Source: Pararge aegeria (Eukaryota > Arthropoda > Insecta > Lepidoptera > Nymphalidae). From it: 64,000 nucleotides of DNA. The position numbers and the translations under genes are program-made. Each line of letters begins with the position of its first letter. Position 1 is the stretch's first letter. The DNA is taken from contig NC_053199.1 of the NCBI RefSeq assembly GCF_905163445.1, forward strand, positions 14,216,001-14,280,000, written 5' to 3'. Positions 1-11,064 of this stretch are shown here, piece after piece. The notes beneath the pieces are model-generated. The model saw only the letters and a list, made by a program, of their open reading frames with translations. It searched no databases and was not told where the DNA came from.

Positions 1-57
1 AATAAGAAAAAGCGGACAAAGTTGAGGGCAAAGGATAAATCTCTTTAGATATAGAAT

Positions 58-130
58 ATCATCCTAACCAACATTATAATGCATAGGCGTTTGTTTGTCT
101 GTTTGTCCATCGTTCACTTCCTATATAAGA
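58..130 (-). mobile_element. Repeat I fragment (end with TTTGTTTGTCTGTTTGTCC)
   Basis: The stretch carries the GTTTGTTTGT-type motif followed by a short conserved-looking block that begins many copies of a common lepidopteran interspersed repeat. Only this end is recognisable. Classification of the family (Helitron-like or MITE) is uncertain. Confidence 0.4.
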
Positions 131-170
131 AACCAAATAACTTGATTTTCGGCATATAGTTATATGTATA

Positions 171-323
171 TTCTAAGTATTTATATTCTAAGTATATATG
201 TATGTTATTTATAAAATTATTCATCAGTCATCTTAGTACCCATAACACAAGCTACGCTTACTTTGGGGCTAGATGGCGGTGTGTGTATTGTCGTAATATA
301 TTTATTTATTTATATATTTATTT
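171..323 (+). mobile_element. SINE A, 3' portion only
   Basis: The tail of the tRNA-derived SINE A is present: the block CATCTTAGTACCCATAACAC, then GCTACGCTTACTTTGGGG, then the ending with TGTATTGTCGTA and an ATTT-rich tail. The tRNA-like head is missing, so this is a 5'-truncated copy. It matches at least seven other places in the window. Confidence 0.8.
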
Positions 324-324
324 A

Positions 325-388
325 GAGTTAGTTGGAAAGACGGAGAGCAACATAGGCTAACGCGGCAGAACGCGGGCAACAGCAAGTG
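325..388 (-). mobile_element. Repeat I terminal fragment
   Basis: It contains GGAGAGCAACATAGGCTAACG and GAACGCGGGCAACAGC, a degraded version of the CGAAGTCGCGGGCAACAGC end of Repeat I. It directly abuts the SINE A tail, so one probably inserted next to the other. Confidence 0.5.
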
Positions 389-975
389 AAGAAATAAAAA
401 AAACTGGAAGAAATTCCAAGAGGATATTTGAAAAACAGAGAAATGCTTAGGTTACTTCTAGTTCATGTTTCGAGCATAATTTGATGTGAAAAGAAACATT
501 CTTTGGATCGCATTACATCGCTGCTGGTATTGAATTCCCTTCCGAGAGTTTAATCTACAAAGGCAAAATTTACGAGAAAAAAAACAGCTTTAATAATGTT
601 TTTCTTTCATTTCCATTGCACTTAAGTATCCTAAAATTGTATGGTCTATTTCTCGATTAACTAGCCTTTTTTAGCATTTAGGTATTATTAATTTTATTGA
701 AAGAACTTGTAAAATAAATTTTCTTCGGAACATGTAACTTACATAACTTTGTTTGGACGCTACACATTATTCTAGTATGTAATTAGTTTAAATAATATTA
801 ATGCATTTACACACCTTTAAAAAAACATCACTGTAAAAAGCAGGTATTACCCTTATTAATATCACAATGCAGGTAATACTGCTCTGCTAGCCGTAGCGTC
901 GCTCAGTAGATACGAGCGACCAATTTATCGTTGCTCCGAATACATACATTATAACTTATTTGTCTATTTAACTAT
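389..975. other. No recognisable feature
   Basis: AT-rich sequence with no open frame of note and no repeat that I can place. A degenerate direct repeat of GCAGGTATTAC/GCAGGTAATAC lies at about 841-883. Confidence 0.5.
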
Positions 976-977
976 AA

Positions 978-1110
978 AATACTTCAACCGACCCGCAATG
1001 GAGCAGCATGGTGGGTTTATGCTCTAAAATTCTCCGTCTCTCCAATGATAAAAGCAGGCACTTGCCCAGCAATGGGAGATTAATAGGCTTTGGATGATGC
1101 TTAGGATTAT
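978..1110 (+). mobile_element. Repeat D copy
   Basis: It starts with CCGACCCGCAATGGAGCAGC and ends with a GCCCAGCAATGGGAG block and GGATGATGC. A second copy at 43.5 kb has the same order of motifs. The GATGATG ending resembles the 3' ends of RTE-type elements and their SINEs, but I cannot classify it further. Confidence 0.55.
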
Positions 1111-1217
1111 AAAATGAAGTCCTGCCCTACTCATAGACAATCTACAGCCCAAAGGGTTCAATGTAGAAATTTTAAATTTTGTTAGAATATTTGAGCACTC
1201 TAGAAAGGATTATATTC

Positions 1218-1378
1218 AAAATTAATTTATTTCAAGTAGGCCTATTTTATAAGCACTTTTGAAAACGTCAAGAAAGTCCGTTTGTGGTGACTCTATCACC
1301 GGTTTGGAGGGCAGATTCCCCGGCGAAGAGTCAGCAAGAAACTCAGCAGCATGATATATATCAGGAGATAAAAGTTAC
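1218..1378 (-). mobile_element. Jockey-like LINE 3' end (group L2)
   Basis: Read on the minus strand this is the 3' untranslated end of a LINE. It runs from an AAACTCAGC-type stretch of the opposite strand through CTCTATCACCGGTTTGGAGG to a terminus containing TAGGCCTACTTGAAATAAAT (reverse complement). The same tail ends the copies at 12.6, 42.9 and 46.8 kb; at 46.8 kb it follows recognisable reverse-transcriptase coding sequence. This copy is strongly 5'-truncated. Confidence 0.7.
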
Positions 1379-1802
1379 TAAAGAGTGTTTAATTTCTCAA
1401 GCTATATCCATAAATTGGGTGTTATGTCTTTTAGCTTGTTGTCTGGCGTTGGAACAGCTGAAAAATTTCCTTATTTCACTGTATATAACAAACAATAGGA
1501 TGTTTCTGGCGTCTACTAGTTTTATTTACGAGATGATGTTTTATGATCTTCAAGGGATAAGTTCGTTCAAACAAACAACTTCAGAGGCGAAAGCTATAAA
1601 AAAAAATAACTGATTAACTTTATTTTTTTTAAGTCATTTATTTATTTGTAATAGCAATTTATTTATTTTGAACAGTTTATATAAAATAAACCAGAATAGC
1701 TGCATTAGTAAAAACTGTGTTGCAATTATTATCAGGTCCTCGTTTTGTTAGTTACAATATTTAATAAATGCAAAACTTAAAACTCATCATGTAAATTATT
1801 GT

Positions 1803-1872
1803 ATGTGTATGATTGTGAGTGTGTGTGTGTGTGTGCTTGTGAATGTGTGTGAGTGTGCGCGTGTGTGTGAAT
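1803..1872. repeat. GT microsatellite, imperfect
   Basis: About 70 bases of interrupted (GT)n. It accounts for the apparent open frames on both strands, with His/Thr- or Cys/Val-rich translations. Confidence 0.9.
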
Positions 1873-1884
1873 ATTCTTACTCCG

Positions 1885-2107
1885 GAAAGATAATTACAAC
1901 TACAAAACAAATCTGGCGGGAGTCTTTGGCCGTGGCTAGTTATCACCCTACATACGAAGATACTGCCAAGCAATTTAGCGTTCTGGTACGATGCTGCACA
2001 GAAATCGAAGGGTATGTGATTAATATAACTTCTATACCCCTAACAGATCAGCCCGTTACCGTTATAGATTGCATTATCCTTGTAGTGGAATTAAAAAAAA
2101 AATCTCT
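1885..2107 (+). mobile_element. SINE C, 3' portion
   Basis: Recognisable SINE C blocks occur in order: a TTGGCCGTGGCTAGTTATCA block, a CAATTTAGCGTTCTGGTACG block, then a diverged GTTAGCCC region, and finally TTGTAGTGGAATT and an A-run. The tRNA-like head is absent. An A-rich tail at 2090-2102 supports the orientation. Confidence 0.65.
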
Positions 2108-2109
2108 CT

Positions 2110-4500
2110 ACATTTATTAAAATTTACAAAAGAGAGCTTTTTATTTTATTTCAGTACACATTATAGTCTGTCGTTAAAATTTCGTACTAAACGACGCTAA
2201 AATGTCGCACTGGCATTTATAATTATATCGCGGACGCTCCCAGAATGAGACAAAGAGGTGGACATTTCGCAGAACTCCTTTTTACCGTGAAATTTAATTT
2301 CCTTCAAATTTCCAAAGGCAATTTTGCAACAGAGCGATGTAATTTCTAATGTGTGCAGAACGCCCGTTCTAAGTGCGTCACGGTTTTGTCATTTCCGTTA
2401 CAATTTCAAGACAATGACCTCATACGTACGAGTTGAAAGCTCCACGGTAAAAGGGCTAACTGAAACTCAAAAGTCCACAGGTGCTAACAATTTAATCAAT
2501 GGAAATTACACCTGTATAAACCTTGCCGGCATTCAAGTATTTATAGGTTTCATATTATACTTTGGGTTACAATATTGCAATTTTCTTAAAGATCTCCAAT
2601 TTTTTTAAATACATTACAGTCGATGTTACTTTGTGATAGTTTATCCTTCTTTTGGTTAAGAAATAGTTAAAATAGATCCAGTAGGTACTTTCGGAGCGAA
2701 TTGTGTACAAACAAATCCATCCTCTTGAAGAGGATGGATTATATATTTCCCTCGTTGCAAAACATAGTATATATACCTTATACCTAGAAAATATAGGCAA
2801 ATCTGATGACATTTCGTGTTGAAAAACTATTAAGCGTAAATACCCGGCAATTTACTCCTCGAACAAGCGACAACTTTGCTTGCAAATTCGATAATGCCGT
2901 ATAACAAATGTTTTCAGTGATGGCAGTAATACTTAAAGTGGAATAAGATATATTTTTTTTATTATTTAGATGGTGATGTAACTGTGTCGTTAATATTTCA
3001 ACTTCTTCTTAATCTTCACGTAAACCACTGTGTAGGTGGAACACTGGTCTAAGAAGAAGCTCAAACCAAGCTAAGTATTTTTATCAATATCGCTTACGAT
3101 TTCAATCTTATTTTGAAATTATTTATGTAGCTATTTCCTTATAATTTTTGTTACTTTTTTTAAGCTCACTTTGTCTTAGAGCTTTATTGAGAGACAGAAG
3201 GTTATAAATTATTTAATTACTTTGGTACTTATTCAATTTAATTAAATTAATGTTAAGTGCTATTTTTAAGTATCATTTATACAGGTTCATTTCTTTCTTG
3301 TTGTATTATGATAATTATAAAACGAAGGTGGCTTTTAAAATGGCTTCTTTTCTTTTGGATCGCACTAAAGCCATCTCGGCACACGTTATGCCTACTAAAA
3401 CATAACAGCACTGGGTTAAAACCTCAGTTGGCTCAAAAACGGAATCCTACTGCCAAATAAGCAGACAGTAAATTTGTATATGAAAAACTTGCGTTATTTG
3501 TGTATCTGCATGGTATTACGGTTCTGTTTTATTTTTTATCAATGAAGTTAGTTTACGATGCTCGCTTCTTTCTTTGAGGTTCTTACAATCGGGAGCAGGT
3601 TTGCAGGAAGCAGTTGAACATGTTAACCAATATACCAACAAGTGCCTTCAAAAGAGTTTGGGAAATCTCTATTGTGTAATTAGAAGATAAATATAGAAAA
3701 GGAGAGGTGTGGAAATTTCCGTATGTCACTGTAAAAAGAACAATTGCAGACAGGCACAGTTGTTCTCTTTTTACGTGACTACGTTAATACTTGTAATAAA
3801 GTGTTAAAGTAAATAAATATTGTGCAGTTTTAAAACGCCTTTTAAGAACTTACTGAGTTTTTACATTCCATTACACAGTGTTATTTTGTCGGTATACTCC
3901 GACATTTTTAAATTGAAATTTCTTGGTCCATTGTAAAGTGTTCTGAAGCGACATAGATGGATAAGGAGGACAGATGCACTATTTTAAACGCCTGCAAGCT
4001 CCTAGAGCGCAGATTTAAATTGGCTATTTGGATTATTTATTGCTGCAAGATAAATGTAGCAGCAATATTTCGTGACAAAAAATACAAAAATACGGTACAT
4101 CAGAAATTCGACGATGATCTTTTGCAGATTTTAAAATTTATTTGATGACCTTTTACCTGAGTTCCGAGAAAATGTTATTTCAAAGTATTGATTGTAAGGA
4201 AAAGTTGCGCGGCAAATGTTTTTTATTTTTTATGAACCTTACCTATTCCTAAACGTAGTTTATCGTTGCACAATCCACACACTATAAGTTATAGATTGGA
4301 AGGTAGTACTTACGTGGTGTTTTGTCACGTTCTGACATTTGAAAGGCGCTGTCATTTAAAGTGTGATAAAAAATTGCGCTACCATTGACACGTTACGTCA
4401 CGTTATTAAGGGGGAATTATTTACACGGGGTGAAGTATTTACACCCTTTTCAAGTAGGTAAGCTTGAATATGTCAACTAAGTCAATTTAGTTAGGCAAAC
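2110..4500. other. Repeat-poor AT-rich stretch
   Basis: I see no exon or known repeat here. The one visible structure is a perfect hairpin at 2714-2740 (13-bp arms, 1-nt loop). Open frames of 60-94 codons here have the Phe/Ile/Lys/Asn-rich composition expected by chance in AT-rich DNA. Confidence 0.5.
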
Positions 4501-4504
4501 TAAT

Positions 4505-4745
4505 TTGAATGAATAAATGAATGAATGAATACACTTTTATTATACACCACATAAAATACAGGAAAAAAATATAAAATAACTAGTTTACACGATGTATACA
4601 ATAACGCGGCAATCAATGGCGTAAAGCACAAGCCAAGACGAGAGGTAGGTTGTGAATATAAATATATTCATAAATACTTTTTACATAATAAACTTCTACA
4701 CAATATGATATTTACATTTTAATAATTTCCAAAATCTCCTAAACA
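4505..4745 (-). mobile_element. LINE 3' untranslated end (group L6)
   Basis: It begins on the plus strand with a (GAAT)n run (AATAAATGAATGAATGAAT) followed by ACACTTTTATTATACACCAC. In reverse complement this is a LINE 3' end with an AATAAA-like signal and a simple-repeat tail. No coding part is attached. The assignment rests on recall of similar lepidopteran LINE ends. Confidence 0.5.
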
Positions 4746-4764
4746 TCGCATTACGAAAACGCCT

Positions 4765-5228
4765 TCTACATTGTTACGTATGGCCAATACTTCATTACGG
4801 ATGCGAATCCTGGACCATCAAAGAGGATCTCAGGAAACGTCTAGAAGCATTCGAGATATGGGCCTATCGACGCATGCTGAAAATTAGTTGGACTCAAAAG
4901 GTTACCAATGAGGAAGTCTTGCGACGAGTTGGTTGTTGTTGGTTGGAGTGTAACTTTGGAAGACCCTCAAAAAGAAAAAAGTTGCTTATCTAGGGCATGT
5001 GCTTCGGCATGCTAGATACAGGCTACTGCAACTGATAATGATGGGCAAAGTTGCTGGAAAGAGACGCATCGGTCGCAAGAGGAAGTCTTGGTTGCGCAAT
5101 ATTAGGGAGTGGACTGGGATCGCGAGTGCCGCCCAGCTGTTAAGCCTCGCGAGAGAAAAGGAAAATTATCGAAAACTGACGGCCAACCTACACTAGTTGG
5201 AGAGGCACCTGAAGAAGAAGAAGAAAAT
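4765..5228 (+). pseudogene. Non-LTR retrotransposon ORF2 C-terminus, broken
   Basis: The plus strand encodes the end of an endonuclease/reverse-transcriptase polyprotein. Recognisable stretches are HYGCESWTIKEDLRKRLEAF, WAYRRMLKISWTQKVTNEE and VLRRVG. After a frameshift near 4930-4995 come LGHVLRHARYRLLQLIMMGK and a basic GKRRIGRKRKSW block, and the frame closes at 5196. A (GAA)n simple-repeat tail follows at 5209-5224, as expected for a LINE 3' end. The C-terminal layout resembles RTE-type elements, but the clade is uncertain. The reverse-transcriptase core and endonuclease are missing (5' truncation). Confidence 0.75.
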
Positions 5229-5229
5229 C

Positions 5230-6700
5230 TCCACTGGGAAATATAAGTAAGTCTACTTATTCGCTAAGCCTTTTTTCTAGTTGACTTTTGATGACGTGTC
5301 TATTCTATTTCATAGTAATAATTGTTTAAAAGCTCCCCACATACCAGACAGATATTAAGCTCTGTGTAAATGAAGCCGTAATAAGATTTCTAACAATAAC
5401 AAAGGCGGCTCTTTACAAAGGAACCCACGTCACGCAATTATCCCATTAGTTACTCGTATTTATGTTAAAAGGCTAGGCTATGTCATAGAATTCATACGAG
5501 AAAGGGACGGTACATTTCACCCTGCTTCTTTTTTCCTGTGGGAGGGAGAAGTCCTCGTGGACATCCATAATGGATAGTGCCACGCTCTCAACGGCTAAAA
5601 ACTTCAGCTACAATTAATGATGCTTCTAGCTGGCGTAACTTTGCGGGAGTCCGCAATCGTAAAAGTCAGATAAATCTATATGGCAGTACATGCACTATTT
5701 GCCGGTTTATTGTGAGCCCGTCCTATCCCCAAATTTTATTAATGGGACCTGTCTTTTAGAGTACTATCAGGATAAATGGCAGTGCCTATGCTTTGTCCAA
5801 TTTGGGAGGATAATTTTGGCAGGCACGCCCGTTAAGTTTCATATTTTTTCAGGTAAAATATAGTACAGCTTCATTGATAAGGTAACGCCAACCTATTGCA
5901 TGCGACGGATAAAAACCATCGAAAATTGGCTTAGAAATAAAATAAATCTAACTTTTTCTAAACATGCTAAGATGATTTGTAAATGTTAAAGTTATTTTCA
6001 ATTATTTGTTTTAACTGTTACTTATATTTCTATTATATATATTGCCTCTCAGATATGAAGAGGATATTGTATTTTACTTATGAACTTATCTGGAAACTAT
6101 GTATATGCAATTAAATAAAAATCTTTATTATAAATATTAGACAAAAATTGACATCAGTTTAATTAATTTCGCTCATCTTCAGCGCTCCTTAAGTCAATAA
6201 CCTGTTGGCGTCCAGTAAGGTACAACACACAACGAGATAGTTATCTCCACCAGTTACCCGTTCTTTTTCTATAGGGGATTGACGAGATAATGGGTAGACA
6301 AAAGTCTCTCGTGGCGCGCATCCTAGCCCAACGGCCCTTTGTGAAAAGCCTCCCAAAGAATTGATTAATCAATAACAAACTGAACCACAATGTGAGATCT
6401 TTCAAAATTAATTTCCTCAAAAACGTTTCACGTTTCAACAATAAAATTAACGGGTTAATTTAAAACTCATTGTGTTAAGAGCTCGGGGCTAAAATGCTGT
6501 TTGCAAATGCTGCTTAAAAAATACTGTGTTACTTATTTACGAATACTGTATATGGACTTATATTCAAACTGCAATAGAGAATAGTCTCAGACTAAGTGTA
6601 GGTTAAGGATGAGCACACTAAACATCGCTTAGTGCAATAGTTTTTATTACCTCAAGAAGTCCGGAATAATCCCTTAACTAGAATATATTTACGTGATGAA
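5230..6700. other. No recognisable feature
   Basis: AT-rich sequence. The short open frames at 5577-5759 and 6241-6441 have no recognisable domain, and I take them as chance. Confidence 0.45.
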
Positions 6701-6702
6701 GT

Positions 6703-6842
6703 TGTGTTTATATGTATATCATAATTATTTATGTATATTATTCATAAAATATTTAACAGTCATCTTAGTACCCATAACACAAGCTACGCTTACTTTGGGG
6801 CTAGATGGCGATGTGTATATTGTCATAGTACATTTATTATTT
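6703..6842 (+). mobile_element. SINE A, 3' portion only
   Basis: The tail blocks CATCTTAGTACCCATAACAC, GCTACGCTTACTTTGGGG and TGTATATTGTCATAGTACAT are present. The head is missing. It abuts a plus-oriented Repeat E fragment. Confidence 0.8.
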
Positions 6843-6845
6843 TCG

Positions 6846-6945
6846 GAGGCTTAAAATCTACACCTCAGGCTGATAGACGTGTTCTTTGAATGCCCTGCGA
6901 AGTGTTGCTCTGTTTATAGGAAAAACTTTTTACCATTATATTATA
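6846..6945 (+). mobile_element. Repeat E fragment (3' half)
   Basis: It contains GGCTTAAAATCTACACCTCA, GCTGATAGACGTGTT, ATGCCCTGCGAAGTGTTGCT and a GTTTATAGG block. The same order is seen in the more complete copies at 15.0-15.3 and 47.2-47.6 kb. Confidence 0.6.
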
Positions 6946-7064
6946 TTTTTCTTCGCACCTCCCTCGATATGGGAATCAAATCACAGGGCTTGATTAGTAG
7001 GATAATAATTTATATTGAAGGTTTTTAATTTGTAATAAGGATACTGTTTTGTTTAGGGTAGTAG

Positions 7065-7205
7065 TAGTAACGTGTCTATTAGCCTGAGGTGTACATGTTA
7101 AACCTCATGACCAGCAACCGGAAAACAGCATCGCGACAATGCTGCTCTGCGGCAGAATAAGCATGACAGTAATTCATTCACGTACGAACTCTGTCACGAA
7201 AAGCA
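7065..7205 (-). mobile_element. Repeat E fragment (5' half, inverted)
   Basis: The reverse complement carries TTTCGTGACAGAGTTCGTAC, the ATTCTGCCGCAGAGCAGCAT block, the CCGGTTGCTGG block and TACACCTCAGGCT. It lies opposite in orientation to the E fragment at 6846-6945, and the two overlap in content at the ACACCTCAGGCT block. Confidence 0.55.
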
Positions 7206-7344
7206 TACTTCTATAAATACCTTCAGTAGGTACTTATGTATAATGTATCACACCATAATCTACTCGTAACTTTAGAAGTCATCTAAGAATGTTAGTTACG
7301 CGGTATTGGTCTATGAAAGGCAATAAACAGTTACTCTGCTCTAA

Positions 7345-7585
7345 TAAAAATAATAAACATACTACGACAATACACACATTGCCACCTGGCCTCAAAGTAA
7401 GCGTAGCATGTTTTATGGGTACTAAGATGACTGATGAATATTTTTATAAATAATAAACATAAATACTTATAATATACAGAGAAACATTCATGTTCATCAC
7501 ACAAACATTTTCCAGTTGTGGAAGTCGAACCCACGGCCTTGGACTCAGAAAGAAGGGTTGCTGCCCACTGCGCCAGGCGGCTAAA
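7345..7585 (-). mobile_element. SINE A, near full length
   Basis: On the minus strand it begins with a tRNA-like head: CGCAGTGGGCAGCAACCC at the A box, and a GGGTTCGACTTCC-like B box. It continues through the AATGTTTGTGTGATGAACAT block to the GTACCCATAAAACATGCTAC tail and ends TTGTCGTAGTATG. This copy is diverged, with several substitutions in the head. SINE A needs LINE enzymes for movement, and its promoter would be an internal Pol III type. Confidence 0.85.
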
Positions 7586-7849
7586 AGGCGTATTAACTTC
7601 TCTCCCCCTTTCTGTTTAATAATTGTTTACGCAATGGAGCAAGTAAGCTGCTGTTATTTAGCAAGTTAATATTAAGTGAAAATTCACAGTTTGCTAAGCA
7701 AGTAGAGTAACCTACTTTTGCGTTGGTAATTATTGTCATTGTTTTGTTTACCATTCTTCGCAGAGCAAGCTTGGGTAGGCGACTTAAATTTTTCAGATTA
7801 ATTAGGTTAAAAATATTAACTCCAGCTGGTTTATTGTTTTAAGGTAATG

Positions 7850-8092
7850 CTTTTTTCTAGACGAGCTTTTTTTCATACATCGTTTCAGGGATCGTTTCTG
7901 ATCCGCACCGCTACGATGTGGAAAGCTCTTCCAGCTTCCATTTTCCCCAGTTCCTACAATACGAGTACCTTCAAATCAAGAGTGAATAGGCATATTCTAG
8001 GCAAGCGCGCTCCACCTTAGGATGCATCATCGCTTACCATCAGGTGTGATTGCAGTCAAGCGCTCGTCTATAAACATTAAAAAAAAAAGACA
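7850..8092 (+). pseudogene. CR1/Jockey-like LINE 3' end (group L1)
   Basis: Translation of the plus strand gives GSFLIRTATMWKALPASIFP, then a SSYNTSTFKSRVNRHILGKR block and APP before a stop. This is the conserved C-terminus of LINE group L1 (also at 26.4, 57.2 and 59.7 kb). A conserved 3' block follows (ATCATCGCTTACCATCAGG and TCAAGCGCTCGT), then an A-run at 8080-8089. Everything upstream is lost by 5' truncation. Confidence 0.75.
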
Positions 8093-8094
8093 TC

Positions 8095-9325
8095 TAAATT
8101 TGGAATAGCATAAAATAGAACAGAAAATTTATATTGCAACAAAATACAATTGCTAAAACAGAAGGAAATGATATACAAAATGTATTTCATGATAATATAC
8201 CTATAACGCTTTCTTACATAAATAAACAAAAAATGCTTAATCTTTCTATAGAGATGTTTTGTGGAGTTCGTTGGAGATGTTTAGTAGTGTCACGTAAAAA
8301 GAGCACAGAGGGCGAATACATAATAAGAAAATTTGAATGTTTGTACGTTGCGTGATGTACTAGTTGATGAATATAAAGAACTAGTTGATGAATTTTAAAG
8401 AACTGTTAACGGCTTCTTGTTCTTGTTTCATATTTTTAAGAGACTCAGAACTGTTTGTTTTCCTGCGATATAGTTGATTTACTTTTGAGCAAGTTGAAGG
8501 CCATTTCGATGTAAAAAAGTTCCAAAATCTATTTAGCTATAAAACTGTGAATAGATCACAAAAGCTGGATGCACAGGTCCCCGCAAAAACATTGTAATTA
8601 ACTAAGTCATTAACTAAAAAAGATAGAATATAGTTTTATTTATTATAATTAAGATGCAATAATTTTAACCTTGCAAGTTTTCTGCAACTTTGTGCGAACT
8701 TTATTCTGTAACTTTGTTTAGAACTCATTTACAAAGCATTTTAATTGAATTATTCCACAGGAAGAAAAGCTATAATTTATTGAAACTTCTTAAAGTAAAT
8801 TTTACCAGGAATGTAGAGTTTATGCTAAGTTATACAGTTTAAGTTTAAGACTTTATTATCGGTTCCTCATAAATTTTTTGCCGGGTTTAAAACGTGCTAA
8901 GAAAAAATAAATAAATTAAAGGACTTTGACAAAACCGATTAAACTTAAAACTCATTAAAACAAACCTTGTATTATTCTGCTATCCGGTAAACAAGAAATG
9001 GTTAAAATAGTAGGAACGGTAATTTTACTTATCGTCTCAGGTAAAACAATACGAGTAATCGAAAGCTAAATCGTGCGGCATTTTGCCGGCAAACTTCATC
9101 CGCCTGTTGACTCATTGGCCATGTCAGCATGACTGAGTAAAATACACTCTATGCACAGAATTTTCTTCCAATTTCGCTGAAAACGCTTCTTATTTCCTAT
9201 TAGATCTTTGGACTAGAATAAAACCTTGTATACATACCAAAGAACTGTAGATATATAGAGTCGGTTTTGAAATAAAATCATCAGGAGTCCATAACAAGTA
9301 TACATATCTGGACTACAAACCTCTC
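8095..9325. other. No recognisable feature
   Basis: AT-rich unassigned DNA. The 73-codon frame at 8134-8355 lacks any recognisable motif. Confidence 0.45.
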
Positions 9326-9329
9326 CCAG

Positions 9330-9425
9330 AGTGTTTGTCAATAATCACGACACTGGGCAGACAGTATGGTGATCGCAGTACAGTGGTAGTAGTAGCTCAG
9401 AGGACGCTGCTGCCCGTTTTCCGTT
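9330..9425 (+). repeat. Repeat G copy
   Basis: Blocks ACACTGGGCAGACAGTATGG, TGATCGCAGTACAGTGGTAG and AGAGGACGCTGCTGCCCG match the order seen at 61.8 kb. It is an unclassified short interspersed repeat. Confidence 0.5.
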
Positions 9426-9634
9426 ACATTCACTTAGTCATGACTTATGGTACCCGCAAGAAAAAGAGGGGTGATGATATCTATATTCTAATCCTCCGTT
9501 ACGACACGGTATAGAATAAAATATAGTAACAAAATATAAAACAAAAAATATCCTAAAATTTAAGTATCTGTGCGGAAACGGAACTCTACCTACTAGCTAC
9601 TATAAATTACACATGCAATACTTTTTTTCGGAAA

Positions 9635-9935
9635 GACACTTCCCGATAACCACCTGAGTGGTTGCTACGGCGTAACCGGAAAGAGGGCAAAAGCTCGCCA
9701 TGAGAAGAGCCCCAGGGCCCGACGACATTGGGGAGGAAAATGGAGACGTCGACCCGAGGGTGCCTCCTTCGAGGACTCGGACCTGGGCTGGGTTCTACGT
9801 TAACTCTAACTTGGTGGACTTTTGGACTAATCGCGGTTTAGTCCGAACGCCCCCGTGACCGTAGTAAGAGCCCACATCCGAATGACGTCAGAAATCTAGG
9901 CCCTCGTCTTCGCCGGTAAAGACGCTGGGTATGTG
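9635..9935. other. GC-rich block, probable old mobile-element relic
   Basis: This block is clearly richer in G+C and CpG than its surroundings (for example GGGCCCGACGACATTGGGGA and GACGTCGACCCGAGGG). No long frame crosses it. It may be a relic of a GC-richer retroelement, but I recognise no family. Confidence 0.4.
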
Positions 9936-10061
9936 TAAACATGCAATGCTTTTGTATTCAGAACTTAAAAAACCAACACATAAAAAATTATAAATATGAA
10001 ATAAATAAATATCAAGTTTGGTATAGGGGAGAAACTGTCTATCGTGCAACATATTTTTTTT

Positions 10062-10190
10062 ATTTGCGATTGGCCAGCGCTTGACGACAATCATGCCCGT
10101 TACAAAGCAATGTTGAGGTCTAGGTTGGGGCACGCTTGCCTAGAAAAAGCCCATTCACGCTTGCCTTGGAGGTACTCAAATTACATCAAA
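10062..10190 (-). pseudogene. LINE group L1 3' fragment
   Basis: The minus strand reads GTACCTCCAAGGCAAGCGTG, then GGCTTTTTCTAGGCAAGCGT, with the GCTTTGTAACGGGCATGATT block downstream. It matches the L1-type copy at 59.6-60.0 kb and encodes a degraded TSKASVNGLFLGKRAPT-like end. Confidence 0.55.
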
Positions 10191-10844
10191 GCCTATTTAA
10201 AATTTCCCACCAGTGATCAAATCCGGAACCTTCCGCTTAAAAGACTACAGCCCTCACCACTGCTCCACAGTCCGTCAATGTACCTTTACGGGAAAAGGAA
10301 CTGCAACTACCGTATATTAGGTACACAATGCTGTACCGAAACGGCTGCCAAAACATAAAACAACGCATAAAAATGGTACAAAAACAAAATAAAAGGCTTT
10401 CCAAGTTAGGTTTGGGGTAAAAGTTGTATTCATACTCTCCCATAGCACGCGTCATGCTGACGTGGTCAATAGCTTGTAGTCAACAGGCGTATGGAATTGT
10501 GTGCTAAAATGCCGCTCGAATATTCGCGTACAATTATTATTTTTACCTAAAATAAAACCCCACTGAGTTTTTTTCAGCATCACTACGATTCAAATTCAGA
10601 ATTTGATGTACCAGTAACTCACATGGTTCTTCTAAATGGTCCAACAAAAAGCGTTATAGATTTTGTCTTTTTTGGCAAATGACTAGCATCCACGCGCGGC
10701 TTTGCTCGCAAAATCTACATAGATTTTGTCTATAATTTTCTAAAAGATATTTTTCCACGTTTCAAATTACGAGTACTGTAATTACGTTAATGAAAGAAAG
10801 ATTTACGAAACGAACTGGAGTACTTTTGAGTTACTTAGAGTAGT

Positions 10845-11062
10845 AGACGATGGTCTAGTGTAGGGTTCCAAAACCACGGTTCAGGGCCGCTTGATTCCAG
10901 TGACTCGTTTCATATCGTTCGTCAACCTCGACGGTGGCCGACCAACGCAGCGTTCACCGGTCACAATTCAAGCACCTTGGGACCCTAACGTGACCCCATG
11001 TTCTCCGAGATGCTTCGCCCGCGACTTCAGTATCCCGACTGGTTGATCTATGTCAAGTTAGT
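10845..11062 (-). pseudogene. RTE-like LINE C-terminal fragment
   Basis: Read on the minus strand this matches the RTE tails at 50.7 and 53.3 kb: a GTCGGCCACCGTCGAGGTTG block corresponding to the GRPPTRWTDD region, then the end of the protein (GIKRPEPW-like). It is interrupted by small indels and lacks a clean 3' tail. Confidence 0.65.
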
Positions 11063-11064
11063 GT

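Noticed and set aside
1803..2120. 105-codon plus-strand frame
   Set aside because: It starts in a GT microsatellite and continues through a SINE C copy.
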